From positions 1 through 43,783 of the forward strand of contig JACPKG010000001.1 of the NCBI GenBank assembly GCA_016187175.1: 43,783 nucleotides of DNA. The letters are read 5' to 3'. Every line of letters starts with the position of its first letter. Within the stretch, counting starts at the first letter, position 1. This document shows positions 15,825 to 25,322 of this stretch, in pieces. The notes under the pieces are model-generated. The model was not told where the DNA came from. It searched no databases and worked only from the letters and a program-made list of their open reading frames with translations. The DNA comes from Candidatus Saccharimonadota bacterium. Its GTDB lineage: Bacteria; Patescibacteriota; Saccharimonadia; Saccharimonadales; UBA10212. The position numbers and the translations under genes are program-made.

Positions 15825-17267
15825 ATGAAAGTTAACCCCCATATTTTTCGCGGTTATGACCTACGGGGCCTGGTTGGTGAAGACTTAACCCCGGAAGTCA
15901 ACCTGCATCTGGGCAAGGCTTTTGGTACATATTTAAAACGACATAACATCAAAGAGGCAGTCGTTGGTCACGACTGTCGGGCCACCAGCCCAACCTACAG
16001 CCAAAAAATAATTGAGGGACTTAATTGGGCAGGTATAGATGTAGTTGACATAGGTATGCAGCTGGTCGGCACATTTTACTGGTCGCAGTACCATTTCAAA
16101 CGACCCGGCGGTGTTTATATTACCGCCTCGCATAATCCCAAAGAGTTCAACGGCTGTAAATTCGCCAACGATTACTCTGAGACGTTAGTTTCCGAAGGCA
16201 TGCAAGCAATGCGTCGACTGGTTGAAGAAGAAGACTACGAACAGGGCGAAGAGCCAGGAAAAACTAAAACCGCAAGTGTTCAAAAAGCCTACTTTGCTGA
16301 TTTACTGAAACGTCTACACGTAACTAAACCGTTTAGGGTAGTGGTGGACTCCAGTCATTCAACTGCGGGAGCGATAGCACCGGAATTGTTACGCCGGACC
16401 GGTTGTGAAGTGATTGAATATAACACCAAGATTGATCCCTCTTTCCCTCTTGGCACGCCTGACCCTACGGAAACTAAGGTAATGGAGAGGCTACGCAAGG
16501 AAGTCCTAGAGTCCAAAGCGGATATTGGTTTTACTTACGATGCCGATGGGGACCGTATTGGTATAGTTGATGAGCGCGGCGGCATTATTTGGAACGACGT
16601 ACTAGTTGCCCTATTGGCCAGTGATGTATTGCGAGACCACCCCGGCGCCACCATTGTTTTCAATACTTTATGTTCAAAAGTCGTGCCGGAAACAATTAGC
16701 AAGGAAGAGGGTAAACCCTTTATGTGGCGCACTGGCCACTCTTTTATAAAGAAAAAGGGTCAGGAGATTAAATCAGCTTTTTCGGGTGAGTTATCCGGTC
16801 ATTTCTTTTTTTCGGCCGATTTTTACAATCACGATGATGGCCTATACTCAACACTGCGTCTCTTACAATTTTTATCGCGCACTAACCAAAAATTATCGGT
16901 GGCAGTGGCTTCCCTGCCACAATATATATCCAGCCCCGAGATCAAAGTCTTCTGTGCCGACCACCAAAAGGCTGCTCTTGTAGAAAAACTTGCTACCATC
17001 CTCAAAAAAGACTATCCCCATGCCGATGTGATTGATGACGAACGGGCTGGGGATGGTTTGCGGTTAGAGCTACAAGCCGCGATGTTCGTAGTGCGCTACT
17101 CCCAAAACGGTCCTTACCTAACCATCAAATTCGAGGCTAAAACTCAAGCCGAATATAATGATCTTCGTACCTATATTTCAAAACTTCTACATAATCAGTC
17201 TGAGGTTGGTTGGCAATCAGAGATTAACGTCAACGCCGAAGCCCTAGACCCAAAGTATAAGAAGTAG
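15825..17267 (+). CDS. manB: Phosphomannomutase/phosphoglucomutase
   Basis: HIFRGYDLRGLVGEDLTPEVNLHLGKAFGTYL, GVYITASHNPKEFNGCKF (phosphoserine loop), FTYDADGDRIGIVDE (metal loop), GELSGHFFF. Confidence 0.93.
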   Translation: MKVNPHIFRGYDLRGLVGEDLTPEVNLHLGKAFGTYLKRHNIKEAVVGHDCRATSPTYSQKIIEGLNWAGIDVVDIGMQLVGTFYWSQYHFKRPGGVYITASHNPKEFNGCKFANDYSETLVSEGMQAMRRLVEEEDYEQGEEPGKTKTASVQKAYFADLLKRLHVTKPFRVVVDSSHSTAGAIAPELLRRTGCEVIEYNTKIDPSFPLGTPDPTETKVMERLRKEVLESKADIGFTYDADGDRIGIVDERGGIIWNDVLVALLASDVLRDHPGATIVFNTLCSKVVPETISKEEGKPFMWRTGHSFIKKKGQEIKSAFSGELSGHFFFSADFYNHDDGLYSTLRLLQFLSRTNQKLSVAVASLPQYISSPEIKVFCADHQKAALVEKLATILKKDYPHADVIDDERAGDGLRLELQAAMFVVRYSQNGPYLTIKFEAKTQAEYNDLRTYISKLLHNQSEVGWQSEINVNAEALDPKYKK

Positions 17268-17281
17268 CTATACTTAAGGGG

Positions 17282-17563
17282 ATGAATCCCGTTAGAGCCA
17301 GCATGTTTTACATTTACGTGTTACGCAGCAAAAGGAGTAGGAAGTTATATACAGGCTTTGCGTCTGACCTACGGAAACGCTTGACTGAGCATCGTGACAG
17401 CAAGTCACCATACACAAGCAGTCGAGGACCGTACGAGTTGATATATTATGAAGCCTGCATGAATCGTAATGATGCGGCCGCAAGAGAAAAGTATTTAAAG
17501 ACAGGAACAGGCAAACGCTATTTGAAAAACAGAAACAAGCGTTTCCTGGCTCTAACGGGATGA
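17282..17563 (+). CDS. Single-domain GIY-YIG nuclease (UvrC N-terminal-like), carried by an inverted-repeat element
   Basis: 93 aa; FYIYVLRSKRSRKLYTGFASDLRKRLTEHRD, GPYELIYYEACMNRNDAAAREKYLKTGTGKRYLKNR. Confidence 0.92.
   Translation: MNPVRASMFYIYVLRSKRSRKLYTGFASDLRKRLTEHRDSKSPYTSSRGPYELIYYEACMNRNDAAAREKYLKTGTGKRYLKNRNKRFLALTG
17286..17561. mobile_element. GIY-YIG-encoding element bounded by 16-bp perfect inverted repeats
   Basis: ATCCCGTTAGAGCCAG (17286-17301) / CTGGCTCTAACGGGAT (17546-17561); ends recur at 12194-12301 and 15800. Confidence 0.7.
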
Positions 17564-18576
17564 AACTATTAGTAACGGGCGGCGCCGGATTTATCGGCTC
17601 CAACTTCGTGCACTACATTCTTAATAAATATCCTAATTACGCAATAAGCGTCGTTGATGCACTGACTTACGCTGGCGATAGGGCCAGGCTAGCAAATGTT
17701 GAAAATAAAATTTCATTTCATCAGGCCAACGTAGCCGATTTCGCGGCCATGGAAGAATTGACGAAAGGTACTGACACAGTTGTCCATTTCGCCGCCGAAA
17801 GCCACGTTGACCGTTCGATTGCCGACCCCAGCCCATTTTTAAATACCAACGTTTTGGGGACTGACGTCTTGGCCCGCGCCTTGCTAAAGAATAGCGTGAA
17901 GCGTTTCCATCATATTTCGACTGATGAGGTTTTTGGAACCCTGGAGCTAGACAGCCCGGATAAATTTAATGAGCAAACTCCCTACAATCCGCGCAGTCCT
18001 TATGCCGCCAGTAAAGCCGCCAGCGACCATATTGTTAGGGCTTACGGCGAAAGTTACGGCCTGCCCTTCACTATTACAAATTGTTCAAATAACTATGGGC
18101 CGTTTGATTCCCCCGGACGAGTAGTGCCGGTCTTTATAACAAATGCGCTGGAAGACAAGCCTTTGCCTATCTACGGTAAAGGCCAAGCCGTGCGCGATTA
18201 TCTTTATGTATACGACCATTGCACTGCAATTGATATGGTTCTACATAACGGTGTGCTTGGCGAGACGTATTGCGTCGGTGGCGGCGCCCAGCGCAATGGA
18301 CTCCAAGTCGCAGAAGCGATTTTGGACGCGCTTGGCAAGCCTAAAAGCCTGATACAATTTGTTGCTGATCGGCCAGGACATGATATACGCTATAACATTG
18401 ATCCAAGTTATATTCAGCAAAAGCTGGGCTGGAAACAAACTGTATCTTTTGAGGAGGGTATCGCTAAAACTCTCGAGTGGTACAAGGCTAACGAATCTTG
18501 GTGGCGGCCTTTTAAAGAACGGATGGATTTGATGCGCGACAAAGGTCTCTACAACACCAAGAAAGTGACAAGCTAA
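17560..18576 (+). CDS. rfbB: dTDP-glucose 4,6-dehydratase
   Basis: 338 aa; LVTGGAGFIGSNFVHYIL, HFAAESHVDRSI, HISTDEVFGTL, YAASKAASDH. Confidence 0.95.
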   Translation: MKLLVTGGAGFIGSNFVHYILNKYPNYAISVVDALTYAGDRARLANVENKISFHQANVADFAAMEELTKGTDTVVHFAAESHVDRSIADPSPFLNTNVLGTDVLARALLKNSVKRFHHISTDEVFGTLELDSPDKFNEQTPYNPRSPYAASKAASDHIVRAYGESYGLPFTITNCSNNYGPFDSPGRVVPVFITNALEDKPLPIYGKGQAVRDYLYVYDHCTAIDMVLHNGVLGETYCVGGGAQRNGLQVAEAILDALGKPKSLIQFVADRPGHDIRYNIDPSYIQQKLGWKQTVSFEEGIAKTLEWYKANESWWRPFKERMDLMRDKGLYNTKKVTS

Positions 18577-19128
18577 ATGACTGACCGACTGGCCGTCCGC
18601 GAAACTGCTATACCAGGACTTTTTGAAATAGACTTAGTACTGCATGGAGATAGCCGTGGCTGGTTTAAAGAAAATTATCAAAAACAAAAAATGGAAGCTT
18701 TGGGTCTGCCTAAATTTGAAGTCGTACAAAACAATTTTTCTTTTAACGCAGATGTCGGCGTTACCCGCGGCTTACACGCTGAGCCTTGGGTTAAGTTTAT
18801 TTCAGTGGCCAATGGCAAAGTTTTTGGGGCTTGGGTTGATTTGCGGGCTGGATCCGGTTTTGGTAAGGTCTTGACACTAGAGATCACTCCAGCCAAAGCC
18901 GTATTTGTGCCGCTTGGTGTAGCCAATGGCTACCAAACACTGGAACCTAATGTTACCTACACCTATCTAGTTAACGAACATTGGTCGCTAGAAACTAAAT
19001 ACGTTGGTGTAAATCTTTTCGATCCGGCACTTGGCATACAGTGGCCGATTAGCAAAGACCAAGCAATTACTTCGGAGAAGGATGTGGCTAATTCAATGTT
19101 AAAAGAGATTCAGCCAATAGAAGTTTAA
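18577..19128 (+). CDS. rfbC: dTDP-4-dehydrorhamnose 3,5-epimerase family protein
   Basis: 183 aa; GDSRGWFKENYQKQKM, VTRGLHAEPWVKF, FGAWVDLRAGSGFGKV; operon position between rfbB and rfbD. Confidence 0.9.
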   Translation: MTDRLAVRETAIPGLFEIDLVLHGDSRGWFKENYQKQKMEALGLPKFEVVQNNFSFNADVGVTRGLHAEPWVKFISVANGKVFGAWVDLRAGSGFGKVLTLEITPAKAVFVPLGVANGYQTLEPNVTYTYLVNEHWSLETKYVGVNLFDPALGIQWPISKDQAITSEKDVANSMLKEIQPIEV

Positions 19129-19982
19129 TGGACTCTAGCAAATTTTTAATTTTGGGGGTTAACGGTCAACTGGGTAGAGCACTATCTGTCTTGTACCCAC
19201 AGGCTCAAAAAACCGACATTGATGAACTGGATATTACTAGTTTCCAGTCAGTCAATAATTACAATTGGGATAATATAACCACCATTCTTAACGCGGCGGC
19301 CTATACAAACGTAGATGGAGCGGAAACCGAAGAGGGCCAAGCAAGCGCCTGGGCAGTCAATGACAAAGCTGTTGCCAGCTTGGCAGACATAGCAAAAGTA
19401 AAGAATTTATTGCTGGTTCATATCTCCACGGAGTATGTTTTTGACGGCACAAAAGGCCCGCATAAAGAAGACGAGCCGCCATCGCCATTAGGCGTCTATG
19501 CCAAGACCAAGACTGCTGGCGATAAGGCAGCCGCAAAGGCACCGAAACATTACATTGTGCGTACCTCTTGGGTGATTGGCGATGGTAAAAACTTTGCGCG
19601 TACGATGCTGGAGCTTGGCAAGCAAGGCGTAGCGCCAACAGTTGTCGCCGACCAAATCGGCCGGCCAACATTTACGACTGAGCTGGCTAAGGCTATTAAA
19701 TTCTTGATTGATAAAAAAGCTCCTTATGGAACTTACAATGTTACAAATGAAGGCGAGCCGGTCAGCTGGGCTGACTTCACACGGGCCATTTTTAAAGAAG
19801 CGGGTCTTGATCTGAATGTTACCGATACAACCACTGAAAAATACTTTGCCGCTAAACCCGGCGTTGCGCCCCGGCCCTTGAATAGCGTGCTTGACTTGTC
19901 CAAAATAGAATCTGCTGGATTTTCGCCACGTGATTGGCGCGAAGATTTGAAAGACTACATAAGAAAGGAACTTAAAAAATGA
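19128..19982 (+). CDS. rfbD: dTDP-4-dehydrorhamnose reductase
   Basis: 284 aa; [54 protein letters not shown]. Confidence 0.93.
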   Translation: MDSSKFLILGVNGQLGRALSVLYPQAQKTDIDELDITSFQSVNNYNWDNITTILNAAAYTNVDGAETEEGQASAWAVNDKAVASLADIAKVKNLLLVHISTEYVFDGTKGPHKEDEPPSPLGVYAKTKTAGDKAAAKAPKHYIVRTSWVIGDGKNFARTMLELGKQGVAPTVVADQIGRPTFTTELAKAIKFLIDKKAPYGTYNVTNEGEPVSWADFTRAIFKEAGLDLNVTDTTTEKYFAAKPGVAPRPLNSVLDLSKIESAGFSPRDWREDLKDYIRKELKK

Positions 19983-20842
19983 AAGGGATTGTTCTTGCAG
20001 GCGGAACCGCTACACGCTTGTATCCAATTACGCTCGCCAATTCTAAGCAGCTGCTGCCAGTTTATGACAAGCCAATGATTTACTATCCGCTCAGCATTCT
20101 GATGAGTGCCGGTATCCGCGACATTTTAATCATCTCGACGCCTCACGATTTACCGCGTTTTGAGCAGTTACTTGGCGATGGCAAACAGCTGGGTTGCAAT
20201 TTTGAATACCAAAAACAGGATGAACCGCGCGGGTTAGCGGATGCCTTTATTGTTGGCGAAGAATTTATTGGCAGCGACAAAGTAGCGATGATTTTGGGCG
20301 ACAATATTTTTTATAGCAGCAGCTTAGAAGAAAATCTTAAAAGCTACACCAATCCAGACGGCGGTATAGTTTTTGGCTATCAAGTAGTTGATCCTGAGCG
20401 CTATGGTGTCGTTGAATTCGACCAAGGCGGCAAGGTTATTTCAATCGAAGAAAAGCCCACAAAGCCAAAATCTCATTATGCTGTTACCGGACTTTATTTC
20501 TATGACAACCAGGTTATAGAAATTGCCAAAAATTTACAGCCTAGTGCCCGGGGCGAAATTGAAATTACTGATGTCAATAACACTTACCTGAAGCAGGACA
20601 AATTAAAGGTTAGTCTACTCGACCGCGGTACAGCTTGGTTAGATACTGGTACGTTTGCCAGCTTAAATCAAGCGGCCCAATTTGTCCAAGCCATAGAAGA
20701 GCGCCAAGGTCTCAAAATTGGCTGCATCGAAGAGACCGCTTGGAGACAGGGCTTTATAGACGACAATCAACTTAATAAGCTTGCTGAACCATTGATCAAG
20801 TCTGGTTATGGCCAATACCTTCTGAGGTTGCTGGAGAAATAG
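19979..20842 (+). CDS. rfbA: Glucose-1-phosphate thymidylyltransferase
   Basis: 287 aa; [47 protein letters not shown]. Confidence 0.95.
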   Translation: MKGIVLAGGTATRLYPITLANSKQLLPVYDKPMIYYPLSILMSAGIRDILIISTPHDLPRFEQLLGDGKQLGCNFEYQKQDEPRGLADAFIVGEEFIGSDKVAMILGDNIFYSSSLEENLKSYTNPDGGIVFGYQVVDPERYGVVEFDQGGKVISIEEKPTKPKSHYAVTGLYFYDNQVIEIAKNLQPSARGEIEITDVNNTYLKQDKLKVSLLDRGTAWLDTGTFASLNQAAQFVQAIEERQGLKIGCIEETAWRQGFIDDNQLNKLAEPLIKSGYGQYLLRLLEK

Positions 20843-20846
20843 AAAT

Positions 20847-20876
20847 TTGACGAATCCATAGTTCTTATGCTATAAC
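20847..20876 (+). promoter_or_regulatory. Candidate sigma70-type promoter for the subtilisin gene
   Basis: TTGACG (20847-20852), 18-bp spacer, TATAAC (20871-20876); ATG 12 nt after the -10. Confidence 0.55.
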
Positions 20877-20888
20877 TGCAAAAGTTAT

Positions 20889-23048
20889 ATGGGTTTACCG
20901 AAAATTAAAAAATTATTCCTGGTAGCAACAAGTCTTAGCTTGCTGGGAGCTACTATTGGACTGCAAGCTCAACACGGTCCTTCTTCTGCCGAGCCGACTA
21001 TGCCGCAAATCAATCTTCCGGCCGAGCCTTCATCGCTTGAGGCCAACAACTATCCTCGTCTTAAACATGCCATTAAAGAAAGTGTTGTACGTTTTGACAG
21101 TGACGAAGTTAAACAAAACTTTCTAAACACCAACAATTTATCAGCCAGCGAGCTTATACCAGTAAATTATTTGCCCAATACTTATACCGTGGTTAAGACG
21201 CCGGATAAGTTAAAAGCTGCTGGCGCGCTGCTTAGCGAACAAAAAACTTACGCCGCTCTACTTACCCCAAACGACCCGATCTATCCGCAGTGGTACACTG
21301 ATAAAATTTCGGCCCCAACAGCTTGGGATATTTCGACCGGCTCCAATAGTATCATTGTAGCCGATATTGACACCGGCTTTGCCCTAAACCACGAAGACTT
21401 AGTCGGCCGCTGGGCAAGCGGCGGTAGAGATTTTATAAATAACGATGGCGATCCCTCGGCCGGCACAACTAATCCGAATGGTGAAGGAGTCAGCCACGGC
21501 ACTGAAACCGCCGGCTTGATTGGTGCGGCTACTAACAATGGTAAAGGAGTCGCCGCCATTAACTGGGGAGTCAGGATATTGCCACTGCAAGCTCTTGATG
21601 ACGATGGCGAGGGTACTACCACCGCCGTGGCTACAGCGGTGCGTTATGCGGTTAACCAAGGGGCCAAAGTTATTAATTTGAGTCTAGGCGTAACCAGCCC
21701 GGATCCTATTTTAAAGGCTGAGCTAGATTACGCCCAAAGTTTTGACGTGCTGATTGTAGCCGCCGCCGGCAACTGCGGCAGTCCAAGTAGCTATTACTTG
21801 AACGGTTGTAGTTCCCCGGGACAGATGGTTTACCCAGCTAACTACCCGCAGGTGCTGGCGGTCGGCGCTACAGATAGTAACGACGTACGAGCTAGCTTTA
21901 GCAGTTATGGATCTAATTTGGATGTCGTAGCACCAGGCACAGGTAGCATCAGAACAACCGCCTGGTCGTTTGGCAACCAAACCAGCGCCTATACCAATAG
22001 TCTTAGCGGCACTTCATTCTCAACGCCAATCGTGGCCGGACTAGCCGCCCTTTATAGGAGCTATAGTCCTGGCGCCTCGGCCAGCTCCACAGCTAGCGCC
22101 ATCACTAACAGTGCCGACAAGCTTAATAGCATGGGCGGTCAAATTTTTGCCAGTGAATATGGTTATGGCCGGATTAATGCTGCCAACACATTGAGAGGCA
22201 TTGCAACTTCACCGCCGAGTCCGGCACCGGTACCCACATCTCCTGAAACCTCTCCTAGCCCCCTGCCAGCGCCTTTTATCGTAGTGGCCCATCCTGATGG
22301 TACTTTGGTCCGTAGTGTCAGTGAACCACAAGTCTATCTAATTATTGACAGCACCAGATACCATGTACCAGATATTTATACCTTTAGTTCTCATGGCTAT
22401 TCGTGGTCTGAAGTTAAAACCGCCAATGACAAAGATAGAGAGCTACCAATAAGCCCGGCTAGATTAGCCTTCAAAAGTGGTAGTTTAGTCCGCGGAGACA
22501 GCAGTTCGGCAGTCTACAGCCTGCGCTGTTCCGCCACATCATGCACTAAGGACCACATCGCCTCGTTAGCAGTCTTTGTTGGCCTTGGTCTGAGTTTTAA
22601 CGAAGTTCAAGTAGTCCCCCAAGCTAGCGTCGACGCCATGGCTTCCGGCAGCATCATAACTTCAACCAATCTTCACCTTCAAGATCAACTGGTTCTTGAT
22701 AAAGCCACCGGTAAAGTTTACTTGATAGATAACAGCTCTAAGCGCTGGGTGCCCAGCTTGGAAATCTTTGCTGCCAATCATTTTAGTTGGCCAAGAGTCA
22801 AGACTGCCACGGCAGGTGATTTAGTATTAACTGACGGAGCTAATATTCCCTTTCCAGAAGGAGCCTTAGTGCGAGCCCACAACGACCCTGCCGTATATGC
22901 AATCAACCAGACTTCCCCAGGTAGTTACGAAAAGCGGCATATAGCATCGGGCATAACTTTCAGCGAGCTTGGCTACAAGCCGGACGAAGTTTTTGTAGTG
23001 AGCGCGTCTTACTTACCAAGTACCAGCGGCTCGGCCATTGGCTATTAA
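20889..23048 (+). CDS. Secreted S8 subtilisin-like serine protease with C-terminal four-repeat surface domain
   Basis: 719 aa; signal peptide; VADIDTGF (Asp), SHGTETAGLIGA (His), GTSFSTPIVAG (Ser); C-terminus homologous to that of the 29326 CDS. Confidence 0.93.
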   Translation: MGLPKIKKLFLVATSLSLLGATIGLQAQHGPSSAEPTMPQINLPAEPSSLEANNYPRLKHAIKESVVRFDSDEVKQNFLNTNNLSASELIPVNYLPNTYTVVKTPDKLKAAGALLSEQKTYAALLTPNDPIYPQWYTDKISAPTAWDISTGSNSIIVADIDTGFALNHEDLVGRWASGGRDFINNDGDPSAGTTNPNGEGVSHGTETAGLIGAATNNGKGVAAINWGVRILPLQALDDDGEGTTTAVATAVRYAVNQGAKVINLSLGVTSPDPILKAELDYAQSFDVLIVAAAGNCGSPSSYYLNGCSSPGQMVYPANYPQVLAVGATDSNDVRASFSSYGSNLDVVAPGTGSIRTTAWSFGNQTSAYTNSLSGTSFSTPIVAGLAALYRSYSPGASASSTASAITNSADKLNSMGGQIFASEYGYGRINAANTLRGIATSPPSPAPVPTSPETSPSPLPAPFIVVAHPDGTLVRSVSEPQVYLIIDSTRYHVPDIYTFSSHGYSWSEVKTANDKDRELPISPARLAFKSGSLVRGDSSSAVYSLRCSATSCTKDHIASLAVFVGLGLSFNEVQVVPQASVDAMASGSIITSTNLHLQDQLVLDKATGKVYLIDNSSKRWVPSLEIFAANHFSWPRVKTATAGDLVLTDGANIPFPEGALVRAHNDPAVYAINQTSPGSYEKRHIASGITFSELGYKPDEVFVVSASYLPSTSGSAIGY

Positions 23049-24004
23049 GATATTCCTAACTCTTCTTTAAAATAGGCAATAGTTTTTTTAAGGCCGCTGT
23101 CCAGATTGGCTTTTGGTTGCCAGCCCAGCCTTTGCTTGGCTAATGTAATATCTGGCCGACGTTGCAGCGGGTCATCGCCCGGCAATGGTTTGTAAACCAG
23201 TCGTGAAGACGTACTTGTTAGTCGACGAATTTTTTTAGCCAGTTCTAGAATGGTGAACTCAGTCGGATTGCCCAGATTCATCGGCCCTTCCTGTGAAGAG
23301 TCTATAAGTTTTATTACGCCTTCAACTAAATCATCAACGTAACAAAAACTGCGTGTTTGGTTGCCTGTGCCATAGATTGTTAGCGGCTGGCCTTTTAGCG
23401 CCTGGACGACAAAATTGGACACCACTCGCCCATCTGCTGGATCCATGCGCGGGCCATAGGTGTTAAAAAAGCGCGCTACTACCGTATCAACCCTGTGCTT
23501 TTGGCGATAAGCATAGACTAGAGCTTCGGCGTAGCGTTTCGCCTCGTCGTACATGCTACGTGGGCCATAGCTATGGACCATCCCCCAATAGCTTTCTGGC
23601 TGGGGGTGAACTTCCGGGTCGCCATAAACTTCGCTGGTTGACGCTAGGCAAAAACGGGCGTTTGAATTCTTGGCCAGTTCCAGCAAATTCAAAGTTCCTT
23701 GCGAACCAGCTTGCAGAGTCTCAATTGCCAATCGGCGATACTGCGGTGGGCTGGCTGGTGAAGCCAAGTTGATAACTAAACCATATTTAGTGGTCATGAT
23801 CTTTCTGGGTAGTGGATTGATAATATCGTGTCTTACAAAATTAAAGTTAGATTTGGATTTGAGATGTTCAATATTATGACCACTACTTGTTGATAAATTA
23901 TCAACGCAGTCCACTAGCCAGTCTTGCGAGACATAATAATCGCAGAAGTACGAGCCAAGAAAGCCAGCTCCGCCGGCAATTAAAACCCGTTTATTTTTGA
24001 CCAT
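23045..24004 (-). CDS. NAD-dependent epimerase/dehydratase, UDP-glucuronate decarboxylase-like
   Basis: 319 aa; GGAGFLGSYFCDYYVSQDW, NLASPASPPQYRRLAIETLQAGSQGTLNLLELA, RFFNTYGPRMDPADGRVVSNFV. Confidence 0.9.
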   Translation of the reverse strand: MVKNKRVLIAGGAGFLGSYFCDYYVSQDWLVDCVDNLSTSSGHNIEHLKSKSNFNFVRHDIINPLPRKIMTTKYGLVINLASPASPPQYRRLAIETLQAGSQGTLNLLELAKNSNARFCLASTSEVYGDPEVHPQPESYWGMVHSYGPRSMYDEAKRYAEALVYAYRQKHRVDTVVARFFNTYGPRMDPADGRVVSNFVVQALKGQPLTIYGTGNQTRSFCYVDDLVEGVIKLIDSSQEGPMNLGNPTEFTILELAKKIRRLTSTSSRLVYKPLPGDDPLQRRPDITLAKQRLGWQPKANLDSGLKKTIAYFKEELGIS

Positions 24005-25322
24005 TCGTTTTCACCGTCGGCCGCCCGACGCTTTGATAATAAAAACCATGTTCACGGGCCTCATCTAGACTATAGATGTTACGGCCGTCAAAAATCACTG
24101 GGTGCTTTAATGCTCTCCTCATCCGCTTAAAGTCAGGACTCTTAAATATCTGCCACTCTGTGGCGATTATCAAAGCATCGGCACCGTCCAAAGCAGAATA
24201 TTGATCGGCGCAAAATTTCAGATTAGTTTTACCATCCATAAATTTTTTAACACTACTAATTGCTGCGGGGTCGAAAGCTTTGACCTTAGAACCACTAGCC
24301 AAAAGCTCGTCAATAATTTCTAGTGCCGGTGCCTCGCGGATATCGTCAGTATCGGGTTTAAAAGACAGCCCCCAGAGCGCAAAAACTTTACCGGCAATAT
24401 CGCCGCCAAAGTATTTTTTGGCTTTGCTAACAATTGTTTTTTTCTGACGGTTATTAATAGTTTGCACCGCCTTCAGAAGCTTGAAGTCATAGTTGTGGTT
24501 AAGCGCAATTTTTTGCAGAGCCAGCACGTCTTTTGGAAAACAGCTACCGCCATAACCGATGCCGGCAAATAGGAACTTTGAGCCAATCCTGGGATCGGCG
24601 CCGATACCTAGGCGTACCGCGTCGACATCGGCGCCGGTTTGTTCGCACAGGTTGGCAATTTCGTTAATAAAGCTGATTTTGGTTGCCAAAAAAACGTTAG
24701 CGGCGTATTTAGTCATTTCGGCCGAGCGCTCATCCATAAAAATCAGCGGTGAGCTTTGCGAGGTAAAGGGTTGGTAAAGTTCGGTCATTTTGGAGCGTGC
24801 TTTCGCCGAATTGGTGCCCACAACAATGCGATCCGGTTTCATAAAATCGTCAACCGCCAAGCCTTCGCGTAAAAATTCCGGATTAGAGATTACATCGAAA
24901 TCGACTTTGGCAGCTTTGGCTATCAGGCGGCGGACTTTCTCGGCAGTGCCAATTGGTACGGTACTTTTATTAACAATGACCGTATAGCTCTGCAGTAGTA
25001 GACCGATTTGTCTAGCAACTGCCAAAACAGCAGATAAGTCGGCACTGCCATCATTATCAGGCGGTGTTGGCAGAGCTAAAAAAATAATTTCGGCGCCGGA
25101 AACGGCTTGACTCATTCGGGTAGTAAAGCTCAGCCGGCCACTGTCAACATTACGGACCAGTAAATCATTAAGTCCCGGTTCGTAAATTGGTGTGCGTTTC
25201 GCCCGCAATTGTTTAATTTTGACCTTATCAATATCAACGCAAACTACGTCATTACCGGTTTCAGCCAAGCAAACGCCAGTTACTAGCCCCACATAGCCAG
25301 TGCCAACAACCGCAATTTTTAT
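23991..25322 (-). CDS. ugd: UDP-glucose 6-dehydrogenase (start likely upstream of the tracked ORF, at an ATA codon)
   Basis: LVTGVCLAETGNDVVCVDID, NPEFLREGLAVDDFMKPDRIVVG, GIGYGGSCFPKDVLAL, WGLSFKPDTDDIREAPAL; upstream in-frame I-K-I-A-V-V-G-T-G-Y-V-G completes the Rossmann motif. Confidence 0.93.
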   Translation of the reverse strand: MKIAVVGTGYVGLVTGVCLAETGNDVVCVDIDKVKIKQLRAKRTPIYEPGLNDLLVRNVDSGRLSFTTRMSQAVSGAEIIFLALPTPPDNDGSADLSAVLAVARQIGLLLQSYTVIVNKSTVPIGTAEKVRRLIAKAAKVDFDVISNPEFLREGLAVDDFMKPDRIVVGTNSAKARSKMTELYQPFTSQSSPLIFMDERSAEMTKYAANVFLATKISFINEIANLCEQTGADVDAVRLGIGADPRIGSKFLFAGIGYGGSCFPKDVLALQKIALNHNYDFKLLKAVQTINNRQKKTIVSKAKKYFGGDIAGKVFALWGLSFKPDTDDIREAPALEIIDELLASGSKVKAFDPAAISSVKKFMDGKTNLKFCADQYSALDGADALIIATEWQIFKSPDFKRMRRALKHPVIFDGRNIYSLDEAREHGFYYQSVGRPTVKTNGQK

